Part shown: positions 34,324-42,550 of the stretch, one piece after another
Layout of the letters: each line of letters begins with the position of its first letter
Position numbering within the stretch: position 1 is the first letter of the stretch
Origin: Bacillus massiliigorillae
Lineage (GTDB): Bacteria; Bacillota; Bacilli; Bacillales; DSM-1321
DNA: 64,000 bases
NCBI RefSeq assembly: GCF_000380245.2
Contig: NZ_HG428744.1
Span: forward strand, 1 to 64,000
Direction: 5' to 3'
Program-made: the position numbers and the translations under genes
The notes under the pieces: generated by a model
What the model was told of the DNA's origin: nothing
The model's input: only the letters and a program-made list of their open reading frames with translations
Databases searched by the model: none

Positions 34324-34366
34324 TAAAAAAACAAACGAACGTCTCAATAAAAACACTCGTTTGTTC
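34324..34366 (-). terminator. terminator after the ArsB-like gene
   Basis: AACAAACGA with TCGTTTGTT (34330-34338, 34357-34365), 18-nt loop; minus strand then has TTTTTTT. It abuts the last DnaA box. Confidence 0.8.
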
Positions 34367-34436
34367 AGTCTATTTTCTGTCTTAAATTATACATAATGTT
34401 AATTTAGAATAATGTTTCATCATTATTGTGTAATCT

Positions 34437-35795
34437 TTACATAGTAAAGATTACTTTCACCCAATAATACAATAAAAATAATGTAACAAATGTAGAAATC
34501 GGAATGACAATGATAGTTACACTTAAATAATCTTTCCATTTTACTTTAATTTTATTTTCTCGCAAAATATACATCCAAATTAATGAAGCTAATGTTCCTA
34601 TCGGCAATAATAGCGATCCCATGTCGCTTCCTATGATATTCGCTAGATAAATAGTCTTTAAGGTAATAGGGTCTAATCCCATCTCAGTTAACGTAATGGT
34701 ACCTATCATCAATGCAGGGTGATTATTAAACAAGTTAGATAGGAAAGAAACCAATCCCCCCATAAGAAAGCTTGCTTGAAACAGTCCCTGGTGAACAATC
34801 GGCTCAAACAGACGAACCATAACATCCGTAAGTCCTGCATTGTGAAGCCCATATATTATAACGTACATTGAGAATGCGAAGATTAATATATGCCAAGGTG
34901 TTTTCTTTAATATATCAATAGGATTTGTACCAAGGTGATACCATCTCCATATTAATAATATGATAGAGCCAAGTACCGCTACCAATTCGATAGGTATAGA
35001 AAAATATGATGCAACAAATAGTAAGCACCTAATAGAAAAAACAAACAATAATATTTTCAACATTAATTTTGTACGTTTTCTCTTTGTTTCCACAGAAAGA
35101 TTACCTTTGAGAGGATGAAATTGCTTAGTAAAAAACATCTCTTCCATATCAAAAACTCCACTTGGGAGTTGCTTTGGCAACTTGCGCTTTACTACTAAAT
35201 ACATAAGATACGACATAAATAATAATCCAAGCGTCGCAGGAACAAACATCATCGCAGTATGCATATAAAGTGTCATATGAACAATTTTCAATGCAATTAA
35301 ATTCACAATATTACTGACACCAATCGGAGCACTTGAAGCTGTTGCAATTAAAGCACCACTCAAAAGATAAGGAATTTGTTCATGTGGTTTAAGTCGAAGG
35401 TTTTTCAGAAGTAATATTAGAATTGGAGTTGTTATTAAAATGCTACCATCATTATTAAATAATAATGTCATGAGAAAACATAGCAATTGAATATACCAAT
35501 ATAAACGATATCCTGATCCTTTAGCCAGTTGTGCTAGACGAGCAGCTGCCCAATGAAAAAAACCAAAACTCTCCAATATGACAGCCATGACCACCGTCGC
35601 CATAATGGTTATGGAAGCTCCTCCAATTTTACTAATTATGTCGCGAATATCATCTAATGATACAATTCCTAGCAATACAATCATCACTGCTCCCACAGTA
35701 GCTGGGATCGCTTCATTTATCCCCCTTGGTCGCCAAAAGATTACGACCATTGTCATGATAAAAATGAAAATGGACATCCCTATTTCAAAGCTCAT
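34437..35795 (-). CDS. ArsB/NhaD-superfamily ion permease
   Basis: A 452-residue membrane protein with about 11-12 helices of the ion-transporter superfamily (ArsB/SLC13-like). Helix-loop motifs FNNDGSILITTPILILLLK (about 115-134) and SNLFNNHPALMIGTI (about 360) are the two inverted-repeat signature hairpins of ArsB proteins. ArsB exports arsenite or antimonite, but no arsR, arsC or arsA is near, so another anion or drug is possible. TTG at 35804 is in frame; ATG at 35795, 9 nt from AAGG, is preferred. Confidence 0.8.
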   Translation of the reverse strand: MSFEIGMSIFIFIMTMVVIFWRPRGINEAIPATVGAVMIVLLGIVSLDDIRDIISKIGGASITIMATVVMAVILESFGFFHWAAARLAQLAKGSGYRLYWYIQLLCFLMTLLFNNDGSILITTPILILLLKNLRLKPHEQIPYLLSGALIATASSAPIGVSNIVNLIALKIVHMTLYMHTAMMFVPATLGLLFMSYLMYLVVKRKLPKQLPSGVFDMEEMFFTKQFHPLKGNLSVETKRKRTKLMLKILLFVFSIRCLLFVASYFSIPIELVAVLGSIILLIWRWYHLGTNPIDILKKTPWHILIFAFSMYVIIYGLHNAGLTDVMVRLFEPIVHQGLFQASFLMGGLVSFLSNLFNNHPALMIGTITLTEMGLDPITLKTIYLANIIGSDMGSLLLPIGTLASLIWMYILRENKIKVKWKDYLSVTIIVIPISTFVTLFLLYYWVKVIFTM

Positions 35796-35954
35796 ATCTT
35801 TCAACCTTCTTTAATTTTTTTCATAAGACAATCCTCCTTACTTGTCCTATTCCATATATAAATATTCATCCCTAATAAACTTGACTGTATGTCCCCCCTT
35901 TTTCCACTAAATATACGATTGTCCCTCCATTGAAAATCACCCTACATGATATAA

Positions 35955-36010
35955 GAAAAGCGCAAGCGCCCGTTTAAAGACGTATAAACTGGAGCTAGAC
36001 AGCGATTTAG
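35955..36010 (+). repeat. short Bacillaceae intergenic repeat
   Basis: AAAAGCGCAAGCGCCCGTTT followed by a short spacer and GGAGCTAGACAG. The GCGC-AAGCGCC start and the GCTAGACA end are the familiar borders of hairpin repeats scattered in Bacillus-group intergenic DNA; the middle looks deleted. It stands just before two related long units. The 640 bp between the ArsB-like gene and the coat genes hold only these repeats. Confidence 0.55.
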
Positions 36011-36046
36011 GTTCTAATTTATATACTTTCTTAATCTTTAAAGAAA

Positions 36047-36212
36047 AACCGGCACCGGTGCTTTTTGATTTGGAATTCACTTCTTGTTTTTACTTCTAAT
36101 CAAAAAGCAGCCATGCGGTAGGCGTAAGACGAGCTGTTCTTGAAAACCCGCTGTTGGTTTTCAAAACAGAACGGCTTACGACCGAGCATGGCAGGTGTAA
36201 GGTTAGACAAAG
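36047..36212 (+). repeat. structured repeat unit 1
   Basis: Unit of about 165 bp: ACCGGCACCGGTGC, a perfect 11-bp stem GCTTTTTGATT with AATCAAAAAGC (27-nt loop), then a long hairpin with outer GCCATGC ... GCATGGC, middle CGTAAG ... CTTACG and inner GAAAACC ... GGTTTTC, ending GTGTAAGGTTAGACA. The following unit repeats the whole layout with paired base changes. No ORF is credible. Confidence 0.7.
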
Positions 36213-36379
36213 AAAAAACGGCACCGGTCTTTTTTGATTGATATTTATGCTCCTTGATTTACCTCCAATCAAAAAAGGGCTATGCGGCAGAAATTAGACG
36301 ATTTGTTCTTGAAAATCTTCTTTTGGTTTTCAAAGCAGATTGGCTTATTTCCGAGTATAACAGGTGTAAGGTTGGACAT
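36213..36379 (+). repeat. structured repeat unit 2 (tandem copy)
   Basis: Diverged tandem copy of unit 1: ACGGCACCGGTC, a perfect 12-bp stem CTTTTTTGATTG with CAATCAAAAAAG, then a long hairpin in which GAAATTAG pairs with CTTATTTC in place of GGCGTAAG ... CTTACGACC, keeping TTCTTGAAAA ... GGTTTTCAA, and ending GTGTAAGGTTGGACA. The outer stem has decayed. Sequence drift with retained pairing suggests selection on the structure. Confidence 0.7.
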
Positions 36380-36413
36380 CTAAAAAACAGAAAAGCATCC
36401 CTTATAGGATGCT
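36380..36413 (-). terminator. terminator after third CotB-like gene
   Basis: AGCATCC with GGATGCT (36394-36400, 36407-36413), 6-nt loop; minus strand continues TTTCTGTTTTTT. Confidence 0.8.
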
Positions 36414-36445
36414 ATTTGAAAGTATTATTAAGTTTCATGATCACT

Positions 36446-37114
36446 TCACACCTTACGGACGCTTTTTATGTGATGAAGATTTAAATATACAGGATAATCT
36501 CTTGCAATCTGTAGTTCTACAATATTATCTGCTACTTTATTAATCTTCCCAATCATATTTTTGGTTTCTCCCATATCGAAAACAACAACTTCATTTGTTA
36601 AACGCTCCACTTGCATCTCAAACGTTCTTGCTAATGAAAGACTGGTTGGCTGAACAGGAAGATTCTGATTATCCAACCCATATGGACGCTGATTAATTGG
36701 ATATGGAATCAACCATTTCACATGGTTAAGAGTTACATACATCGTTTTAAAGATCGGTGAATAGAAAACAAAATAATTATTCATTATGCTCGTAACATAG
36801 CCATGTATCGATTGATTACTAGCTATATAGATTTCTACAAACATCCCTTTCGCTGTTGTCAAAACCTTTCGGAACGATAGCTCCTTATCTACATTAATCC
36901 CTGGTTCATCAGTTGACATATTTATATTATTCTCATTCTTATCTCCAACCTGTACATTTTTCATATGAACGATTGGCATGTAGATATAATCTATTCCATC
37001 GAACAAGACGATAATATCGCTTCCGATATCTCTGACAGTACCATTAATGATTTTTTTTCCTGAAACCTCTACTTGCACTGTTTCTCCGATTAGGCTATGA
37101 AATATTTTACTCAC
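36446..37114 (-). CDS. CotB-like spore coat protein with three SH3-like repeats
   Basis: 222 residues. Three repeats of about 50-55 residues (about 3-55, 85-140, 165-220) each have the CotB/DUF2642 pattern: a hydrophobic start, G-x-hydrophobic-G-x-V, then a strand ending in HMKNV, HVKWL or HHIKSV. Unlike B. subtilis CotB it has no Ser/Lys-rich tail. GTG start, 7 nt after GAAGG. It is last of three neighbouring CotB-like genes in the same direction, so a structural role in the coat is inferred. Confidence 0.7.
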   Translation of the reverse strand: MSKIFHSLIGETVQVEVSGKKIINGTVRDIGSDIIVLFDGIDYIYMPIVHMKNVQVGDKNENNINMSTDEPGINVDKELSFRKVLTTAKGMFVEIYIASNQSIHGYVTSIMNNYFVFYSPIFKTMYVTLNHVKWLIPYPINQRPYGLDNQNLPVQPTSLSLARTFEMQVERLTNEVVVFDMGETKNMIGKINKVADNIVELQIARDYPVYLNLHHIKSVRKV

Positions 37115-37207
37115 GTTATCACCTTCTTTTCATTCTGAAGCTTAGTTATCATACTGACAATCATCTATCGAACGTACTTAACTTTATTTATTTCATAATC
37201 AAATTTT

Positions 37208-38035
37208 TTAACAACAATCTCTTAAGCATTGACATTGCCTATCAGCATGCTTCATTAGAGAACAATATTGTTCTTCTAATCTTGCTCTTTCCACACATGA
37301 TAAGGAACAACAATGAGCAACTCGATCCCTATTTCTTTCTGCTTGCTTCTTCAAAGAACAGAATTGTGCTTCTATCATAGCTCTTTGGGCAATTTCATCC
37401 ATACAACTCCACTCATTCGAAGAACATTCTTCTCTATTCTTCCGATTAATCCCATTGCCAACTTCACTGGGAAAATAAGGGTCATTATCATTTACTTTTT
37501 CATTTTTTTTTTCATCATTATCATATTCATTCTCCTTTGCCTGGTTGTTTTCTGCCGCTTGTTTATTGCTATTATCCTGTGATTGATTCTCACTTTTCTC
37601 TTCAGACTTCTTTTCAATTTCTCCTTGTTGTACATTTAAAATAAATGCTTTAGGAATCATAAACTGATTTTCTTTATTAATTATGACAATATGATCATCA
37701 TAAATTCGACTTAAAAAGCCAGTAAATGTTTGGCTACTTATACTCGTTATTGTGATCCATTTATATTTTAATTCAGCAAGTACTTCATGTAGTTGTTTTG
37801 GATTACTTGTAGGCATTTCAAAAGTAACTGTTGGTTCCACGTATTTTGTACTTCTTGAAAGTGCATGAATTTGCTCCTTAGCGTAGTACACAACTTTTAA
37901 ATTATTTTCTATTGCAACATGGTCCTCCTTGATATCAAGTAAAGTCCCCTCAACAAACTGACCTCCATTTAGAAACATACCGATTTTCGTACCCTTATAT
38001 TGATCTAATGCTTCTGAGAAATTTTGACCACTCAC
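37208..38035 (-). CDS. CotB-like spore coat protein with cysteine-rich tail
   Basis: 275 residues: two CotB/DUF2642-type repeats (about 8-65 and 80-140, the second with YKWITITSISSQTFTGFLSRI), a low-complexity Lys/Glu/Asn linker (about 150-195) and a C-terminal 75-residue segment with 11 cysteines. That tail is an internal duplication: AQFCSLKKQAER and EQYCSLMKHADR, each followed by paired cysteines. Disulfide cross-linking in the coat is a natural inference. GTG start, 10 nt after GGAGG. An intercistronic hairpin lies just upstream. Confidence 0.7.
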   Translation of the reverse strand: MSGQNFSEALDQYKGTKIGMFLNGGQFVEGTLLDIKEDHVAIENNLKVVYYAKEQIHALSRSTKYVEPTVTFEMPTSNPKQLHEVLAELKYKWITITSISSQTFTGFLSRIYDDHIVIINKENQFMIPKAFILNVQQGEIEKKSEEKSENQSQDNSNKQAAENNQAKENEYDNDEKKNEKVNDNDPYFPSEVGNGINRKNREECSSNEWSCMDEIAQRAMIEAQFCSLKKQAERNRDRVAHCCSLSCVERARLEEQYCSLMKHADRQCQCLRDCC

Positions 38036-38061
38036 TAACGTTCATCCTCCTTATACACGAT

Positions 38062-38091
38062 TTGTCGCTTCCACTTAAATAGAAGCGACAA
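38062..38091 (-). other. intercistronic hairpin between CotB-like genes
   Basis: Perfect 10-bp stem TTGTCGCTTC with GAAGCGACAA and a 10-nt loop, no T run on the minus side. It lies 10 bp upstream of the second gene's ribosome site; it could be a processing or stability hairpin. Confidence 0.55.
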
Positions 38092-38119
38092 GAAAAATCT
38101 TTCCTCACGACACACTTAA

Positions 38120-38611
38120 TCACTTACTCTTTTCGTCCTTCTTTCCACCCTCTTTATTGTTTTCATCTTCATCATTTGATTTTTTCTTCTTAATCTCATA
38201 ACCAATATTACGAATATGGAACATTGAAATTCTGATTACTTCCTCATTAGAAATGACTGTTACATAATCTTCATTGATATCATCCAAAACACCTTCAATC
38301 GATTCTTTGCCACCACGATTGATTTTTACCCAGCGATATTTCAAACCATCTAATAAAGTCGCAAAGTCTTTAGCTGTAAGACATGTAGCTTCTTCTGTAA
38401 TTTCTCCTTCTTTAAAATGAATGCCTTTTCTCGAATTTTCCGTTAAACTTTTTATATGGTGAGTTAAATAATAAATAACACCATCTTGTTCTGTAAGAAG
38501 TGCGAAGTGATCATTTTCAACTCCTAATAACTTTCCTATACGAGACTCTGGGCCACCTCTGTCAACTTTGACCATTTTCCCGACTAAAGAAAGTAGCAAA
38601 TCTTTATTCAT
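38120..38611 (-). CDS. CotB-family spore coat protein
   Basis: 163 residues, closest of the three to B. subtilis CotB: VKVDRGGPESRIGKLLGVEN and YYLTHHIKSLTE in repeat 1 (about 5-60), YRWVKINRGGKESIEGVLDD and SMFHIRNI in repeat 2 (about 88-143), then a charged Lys/Glu/Asp tail. CotB is an outer-coat protein made in the mother cell. It is shorter than CotB (380) and lacks the long Ser-rich tail. Good ribosome site GGAGG, 9 nt. First of three co-directional CotB-like genes. Confidence 0.82.
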   Translation of the reverse strand: MNKDLLLSLVGKMVKVDRGGPESRIGKLLGVENDHFALLTEQDGVIYYLTHHIKSLTENSRKGIHFKEGEITEEATCLTAKDFATLLDGLKYRWVKINRGGKESIEGVLDDINEDYVTVISNEEVIRISMFHIRNIGYEIKKKKSNDEDENNKEGGKKDEKSK

Positions 38612-38709
38612 TCTTTCTAACCTCCCATCATATATTCACTGTATCTATATGTGTCATAGGATGACAAAGTACTATGTAAAGAGCCTGTTTTAATACAAAT
38701 ATTAAAAAT

Positions 38710-38759
38710 AGGTAAAAAATTAGGTAACCTCAATATAAAGTTTTGAGGTTACCTAATTT
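38710..38759. terminator. strong hairpin upstream of the coat genes
   Basis: Perfect 17-bp stem (38717-38733 with 38743-38759), 9-nt loop; the minus strand continues TTTACC and further T runs. It comes 100 bp before the first coat gene and 90 bp after the ade terminator, so it is a second terminator in tandem or the end of an unannotated short transcript. Confidence 0.75.
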
Positions 38760-38847
38760 CTTTATGAATTTCTTTTTTCATTATTTTAAGCGGACAAATA
38801 TTCTGCTTCCATCCAATTTCCTTATTGTATATATTCTTATCTTCTAA

Positions 38848-38894
38848 AAAAGCTGCTTTAAAAATATTAAAATCACACTTTTAAAGCAGCTTTT
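38848..38894 (-). terminator. terminator after ade
   Basis: Stem of about 16 bp (AAAGCTGCTTTAAAA with TTTTAAAGCAGCTTT), 15-nt loop, followed by TTTTTT on the minus strand. Confidence 0.88.
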
Positions 38895-38902
38895 ATCTAT
38901 TT

Positions 38903-40612
38903 TTAAATACTTACATCAACAAAACTAAATGTTGTAACATCAAACAATCCTTGATTCGTTAATTTTAACGACGGAATAACAGGAAGAGCTAAAAACGATA
39001 ATGTTAGTAATGGTGAAAACTCTGTTGTAATACCAAGATGATTTAAAGCTTCTAGTAATTCACTATAATCATCATTTAATTGAGATGGTGAAACTGTGGT
39101 CATTAAACCACCAACTGGTAAGGATAGAGAAGACATAACCTTTCCTTCACCAACCACTGTAATACCTCCACCAATACGCTCTAATTCACGAATAGCGATA
39201 TCCATATCCTCATCATTCGTACCGATGCAAATAATATTATGAGAATCATGTGCAATAGTAGTAGCTACAGCACCTGCTTGTAAACGGAAGCCTTTTACAA
39301 TTCCAACGCCTACACTTCCTAAACCTTTATGGCGTTCAACAACAGCTATTTTCACAAAATCTGCTTCTGTATCTGAAACAAACAAACCATCTTTCACAGT
39401 AACAGCATACTCAGCATTCTTTGTTACGATTGAGTTTGGAATGATTTCAATAACCCTTGCTTGTTCACTAGCCATTGGTAACTGAAGCAGCTCTTTATGA
39501 TAGTCACCTAAAACGACTGTGTTCTCGAATTCTACAGTATGATCCTTTGCTTCTACTTCTTCATACTGTACACCGTTCACCCATACTGACTCTACATCAA
39601 AAGTTTGTACATCCTTCAATAAAATGAAATCAGCATCATATCCAGGCGCAATGGCACCTTTTCCTTTCAGATTGTAGCATTGTGCCGTATTTAAAGACGC
39701 CATTCGTAAGACAGAATATACATCGATGCCAGCTTTTAAGCATTCACGCACATGGAAATCTATGCTACCTTCTTCAAGTAAATCATCGATATGCTTATCA
39801 TCTGTACAAAATAGTAAACGATGTGAAAGTTCTTTACGGTAGCCTTTTAATAAATCATGTAAGTTACGAGCTGCTGAGCCCTCACGAAGCATAACATACA
39901 TGCCACGACGAACACGCTCAATCATTTCATCAGGGTGTACACATTCATGGTCCGTGGTAATACCCGCTGTTAAATAGGCATTTACATCTTTACCGCTTAA
40001 GCCAGCACCATGCCCATCAATAGGTACATTATGATTAATGGCACTTGTAAGCTTATCCATCATTCCTTGTTGCCCTGATAAAACAGCTGGAAAATCCATT
40101 ACTTCGGCTAACCCAAGTACGTTTTTCTTACCGTAATAAGCGACTAAGTCTGCAATAGTTAAAGTAGCACCATTATCCTCAAATGAAGTAGCTGGTACAC
40201 AAGAAGGTAACTGATAATGATAATTTAACATACATCCTTCACTGTCCTTTAACATCCAGTCGATGCCTTTTGTTCCAGTCACATTCGCAATTTCATGAGG
40301 ATCAGTCACGATTGTAGTAATACCTTTAGGTAAAACGACTTTCTGGAACTGTGATGGTGATAGCATACTTGATTCAATATGCACATGAGCGTCAATTAAA
40401 CCAGGCACCATTGTATATTGTGAACCATCGATTTCTTTCACACCATCATAGTTACCGATTCCTACGAATTTACCATTATGAATGGCTACATCAACTTGTT
40501 CAATTTCATCTGTAAACAAGTTAACAATCTTCACGTTCTTTATGACAAGCTCAGGGAGTATTACGCTTCTAGCTGCTTGTATTTGTGTTTGTAATAATGT
40601 TGAGTTCATCAT
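38903..40612 (-). CDS. ade: adenine deaminase
   Basis: Converts adenine to hypoxanthine in purine salvage. 569 residues: metal-dependent hydrolase of the AdeC family, with GLIDAHVHIESSMLSPSQF (first metal histidines), VTDPHEIANV, the DGHGAGLSG motif (GHGAG), TTDHECV, and the C-terminal adenine-deaminase domain with ATTIAHDSHNI and GGLMTTVS. Start: the first of two ATGs, 8 nt after GGAGG. A purine riboswitch of the guanine type with a terminator hairpin precedes the gene, so high guanine should shut it off. Confidence 0.95.
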   Translation of the reverse strand: MMNSTLLQTQIQAARSVILPELVIKNVKIVNLFTDEIEQVDVAIHNGKFVGIGNYDGVKEIDGSQYTMVPGLIDAHVHIESSMLSPSQFQKVVLPKGITTIVTDPHEIANVTGTKGIDWMLKDSEGCMLNYHYQLPSCVPATSFEDNGATLTIADLVAYYGKKNVLGLAEVMDFPAVLSGQQGMMDKLTSAINHNVPIDGHGAGLSGKDVNAYLTAGITTDHECVHPDEMIERVRRGMYVMLREGSAARNLHDLLKGYRKELSHRLLFCTDDKHIDDLLEEGSIDFHVRECLKAGIDVYSVLRMASLNTAQCYNLKGKGAIAPGYDADFILLKDVQTFDVESVWVNGVQYEEVEAKDHTVEFENTVVLGDYHKELLQLPMASEQARVIEIIPNSIVTKNAEYAVTVKDGLFVSDTEADFVKIAVVERHKGLGSVGVGIVKGFRLQAGAVATTIAHDSHNIICIGTNDEDMDIAIRELERIGGGITVVGEGKVMSSLSLPVGGLMTTVSPSQLNDDYSELLEALNHLGITTEFSPLLTLSFLALPVIPSLKLTNQGLFDVTTFSFVDVSI

Positions 40613-40690
40613 GAATTCTTCCTCCTAATTTGTAAGCAGGCAAGGAAGAATAGTAGAGTCTTCTTATGGGGATAAGATTGAAAGATAAAT

Positions 40691-40730
40691 ATATAGCATC
40701 GTCTTCCAATGATAGAAAACGATGCTATAT
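40691..40730 (-). terminator. expression-platform terminator of the purine riboswitch
   Basis: Perfect 11-bp stem ATATAGCATCG with CGATGCTATAT (40691-40701, 40720-40730), 18-nt loop, followed on the minus strand by the moderately T-rich ATTTATCTTTC. Placed between the aptamer and ade. Confidence 0.7.
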
Positions 40731-40739
40731 TCTACTATT

Positions 40740-40805
40740 CTCGTAGCCGAACTATTTACGGTAGTTTGTAGAAACTTTTGGACCATATTTCCAAGATTAT
40801 ACGAG
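40740..40805 (-). promoter_or_regulatory. purine (guanine-type) riboswitch aptamer
   Basis: Minus strand reads CTCGTATAATCTTGGAAATA, then TGGTCCAAAAGTTTCTAC, ACCGTAAAT and GGCTACGAG: P1, J1/2, L2, J2/3, L3 and J3/1 of the purine riboswitch. The base that pairs with the ligand is C (in GGCTACG), which specifies guanine/hypoxanthine rather than adenine. It is 127 nt upstream of ade. Confidence 0.95.
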
Positions 40806-41065
40806 TAATTTATATATGCATTTGAAGTATTATTTTATTGGTTCGTTGTACCGTTTAAAGCATTTTAACAATGATAAATACGAACGTCAATAAATAACGA
40901 AGCTTTTTAAATTTGTTTATATTATGTAATATATTTAAATAATTTTTAAAATTTAGATTAAAAGAAACTTAACTACTAGAATTAGGCTTATAATTAAATA
41001 CAAGTGTTATTTAGTTCACCACTTACAAACATGATTAAACATGCTAAAGAAATGAGGTCTATAAA

Positions 41066-41695
41066 ATGGAAAATGTAGTAATAAGTTATTTCAACATAGA
41101 AAGTGAAGCATTTCAAGCACTATCAGAACTTAAAAAACTAAGTACATTTGATGACAAAATTCTTTTATCACAAGTGGCTCTAATCAAAAAAATAGACGGA
41201 CAAATTATTTTGAAAGATAGCTTTGATACTGGTAAAAAAACAGCTAATGATACTTGGAAAGGTGGATTAATTGGCACGCTTGTCGGCATTATAGGTGGTC
41301 CAATTGGGATGCTATTAGGACTTGGTGTTGGTACACTTGTAGGAGCAGTTATAGATATGGATGATGCCAAAGACGAGGACAGCCTCATTTATTCTGTAAC
41401 AACACGAATGCAAGATGGAGATGTTGCTCTAGTCGCAGTCGTTCAAGAAGAGACAGAAGCTTCTTACGATCATGTAATGATGCCATTTGATGTAACGACT
41501 ATTCGCTATGATGCGGCTGTAATCCACGAAGAAGTAGATCATGCACGTGAAGTAGAAAATTATTTAGAAGAAAAAACTTCTGCGAAAATGAAAGAAAAAC
41601 GTTCAGAAGAAAGACACGCCAAAGTTACTGAATATAAAACTAAACTTAAAAATGAATTCAATGAACTGAAACAAAAAGTGACTTCAAACAAGTAA
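41066..41695 (+). CDS. DUF1269 glycine-zipper membrane-associated protein
   Basis: 209 residues. Residues 70-100 form a Gly-rich hydrophobic segment GGLIGTLVGIIGGPIGMLLG followed by LGVGTLVGAVID, typical of DUF1269; the flanking parts are soluble and the C-terminus (165-209) is a charged coiled coil. Often annotated as a membrane or stress protein without a defined role. Good ribosome site GAGG, 8 nt. It is single, with about 260 bp of plain AT-rich DNA upstream in which I see no further feature. Confidence 0.75.
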   Translation: MENVVISYFNIESEAFQALSELKKLSTFDDKILLSQVALIKKIDGQIILKDSFDTGKKTANDTWKGGLIGTLVGIIGGPIGMLLGLGVGTLVGAVIDMDDAKDEDSLIYSVTTRMQDGDVALVAVVQEETEASYDHVMMPFDVTTIRYDAAVIHEEVDHAREVENYLEEKTSAKMKEKRSEERHAKVTEYKTKLKNEFNELKQKVTSNK

Positions 41696-41898
41696 AGCTA
41701 AATTACTCATATTAAAGAACTAACCAATAAGTACTATTTGCTATATTTATTTGTATGTATGACAATGAAATTTGTTGATTTTTTATAGAGTCATTTGAGT
41801 TTTATCTTGACCAAAAGCGCTAAAAATCAGCTTTTTTAGTCAACTTAGCAAAAATAAGATTGAAAATGAACACGAATTCGAATCGTACAAAAAGCGTA

Positions 41899-41943
41899 AA
41901 AAGGCGTCCGAAAAGTGAATTTTAATCACTTTTCGGACAGCCT
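41899..41943 (-). terminator. terminator after desR
   Basis: Long stem (about 18 bp with a bulge) around TTAAAATT, followed on the minus strand by TTTTTACGCTTTTT. Its core GTCCGAAAAGTGA is near-identical to the hairpin at 17719-17767. Confidence 0.88.
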
Positions 41944-41950
41944 CTCGTTA

Positions 41951-42550
41951 TTATTTAAACCAGCCTTTTTCCTTCGATTGCGTTATGGCTTCAATTCGGT
42001 TTTTCACTTCAAGTTTATCAAGTATAGCCGAGATATAATTGCGGACAGTACCAGCTTTAATGCTCAGTTCATCAGCAATCTCTTTTGTATTTTTTCCGGT
42101 TGCTACAAGTTCTAATACTTCTTTCTCTCGATCAGTAAGCGGATTTTCCTCGCCGTACAAATCATCAACCAGTTCTGGCGCATAAATTCGTTTTCCTGCC
42201 ATCACACTTCTAATTGAACTAGCCAACTCTTCACTCGGACTATCTTTCAATAAATACCCACTGACTCCCGCTTTTACTGCTCTTTGGAAATAACCTGTCC
42301 GTGCAAAAGTTGTTAAAATAATAACCTTACAACCTTGCCCTTTCAATTCTTCAGCAGCTTCAAGCCCCGTCTTACCTGGCATTTCGATATCCATGATACA
42401 GACATCAGGTTGAAATTCTTTTACAAGAGCAATTGCTTCCTCTCCATTTGATGCTTTACCAACTACCTGCATATCTTCTTCTAAACTAAGAAGTGATCCA
42501 AAGGCTCCCAATAACATTTTCTGATCCTCAGCAATCACTATAGTAATCAT
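41951..42550 (-). CDS. desR: response regulator DesR (membrane fluidity)
   Basis: LuxR/NarL-family regulator of the DesK-DesR cold-sensing system. 199 residues, the same as B. subtilis DesR, with very similar sequence: receiver with Asp54 in CIMDIEMPGKTGLEAAEEL, LTTFARTGYFQRAVKAGVSG, and the HTH TGKNTKEIADELSIKAGTVR. Phosphorylated DesR activates des. Its ATG overlaps the desK stop by 4 nt, so the pair is translationally coupled. Confidence 0.95.
   Translation of the reverse strand: MITIVIAEDQKMLLGAFGSLLSLEEDMQVVGKASNGEEAIALVKEFQPDVCIMDIEMPGKTGLEAAEELKGQGCKVIILTTFARTGYFQRAVKAGVSGYLLKDSPSEELASSIRSVMAGKRIYAPELVDDLYGEENPLTDREKEVLELVATGKNTKEIADELSIKAGTVRNYISAILDKLEVKNRIEAITQSKEKGWFK

Noticed and set aside
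34062..34330. Chromosomal or plasmid replication origin at the DnaA boxes
   Set aside because: No dnaA, dnaN, rep gene or iterons nearby; a regulatory DnaA-box cluster is the simpler reading.
36254..36484. 76-residue ORF before the coat genes
   Set aside because: It runs through repeat unit 2 and the coat terminator; not coding.
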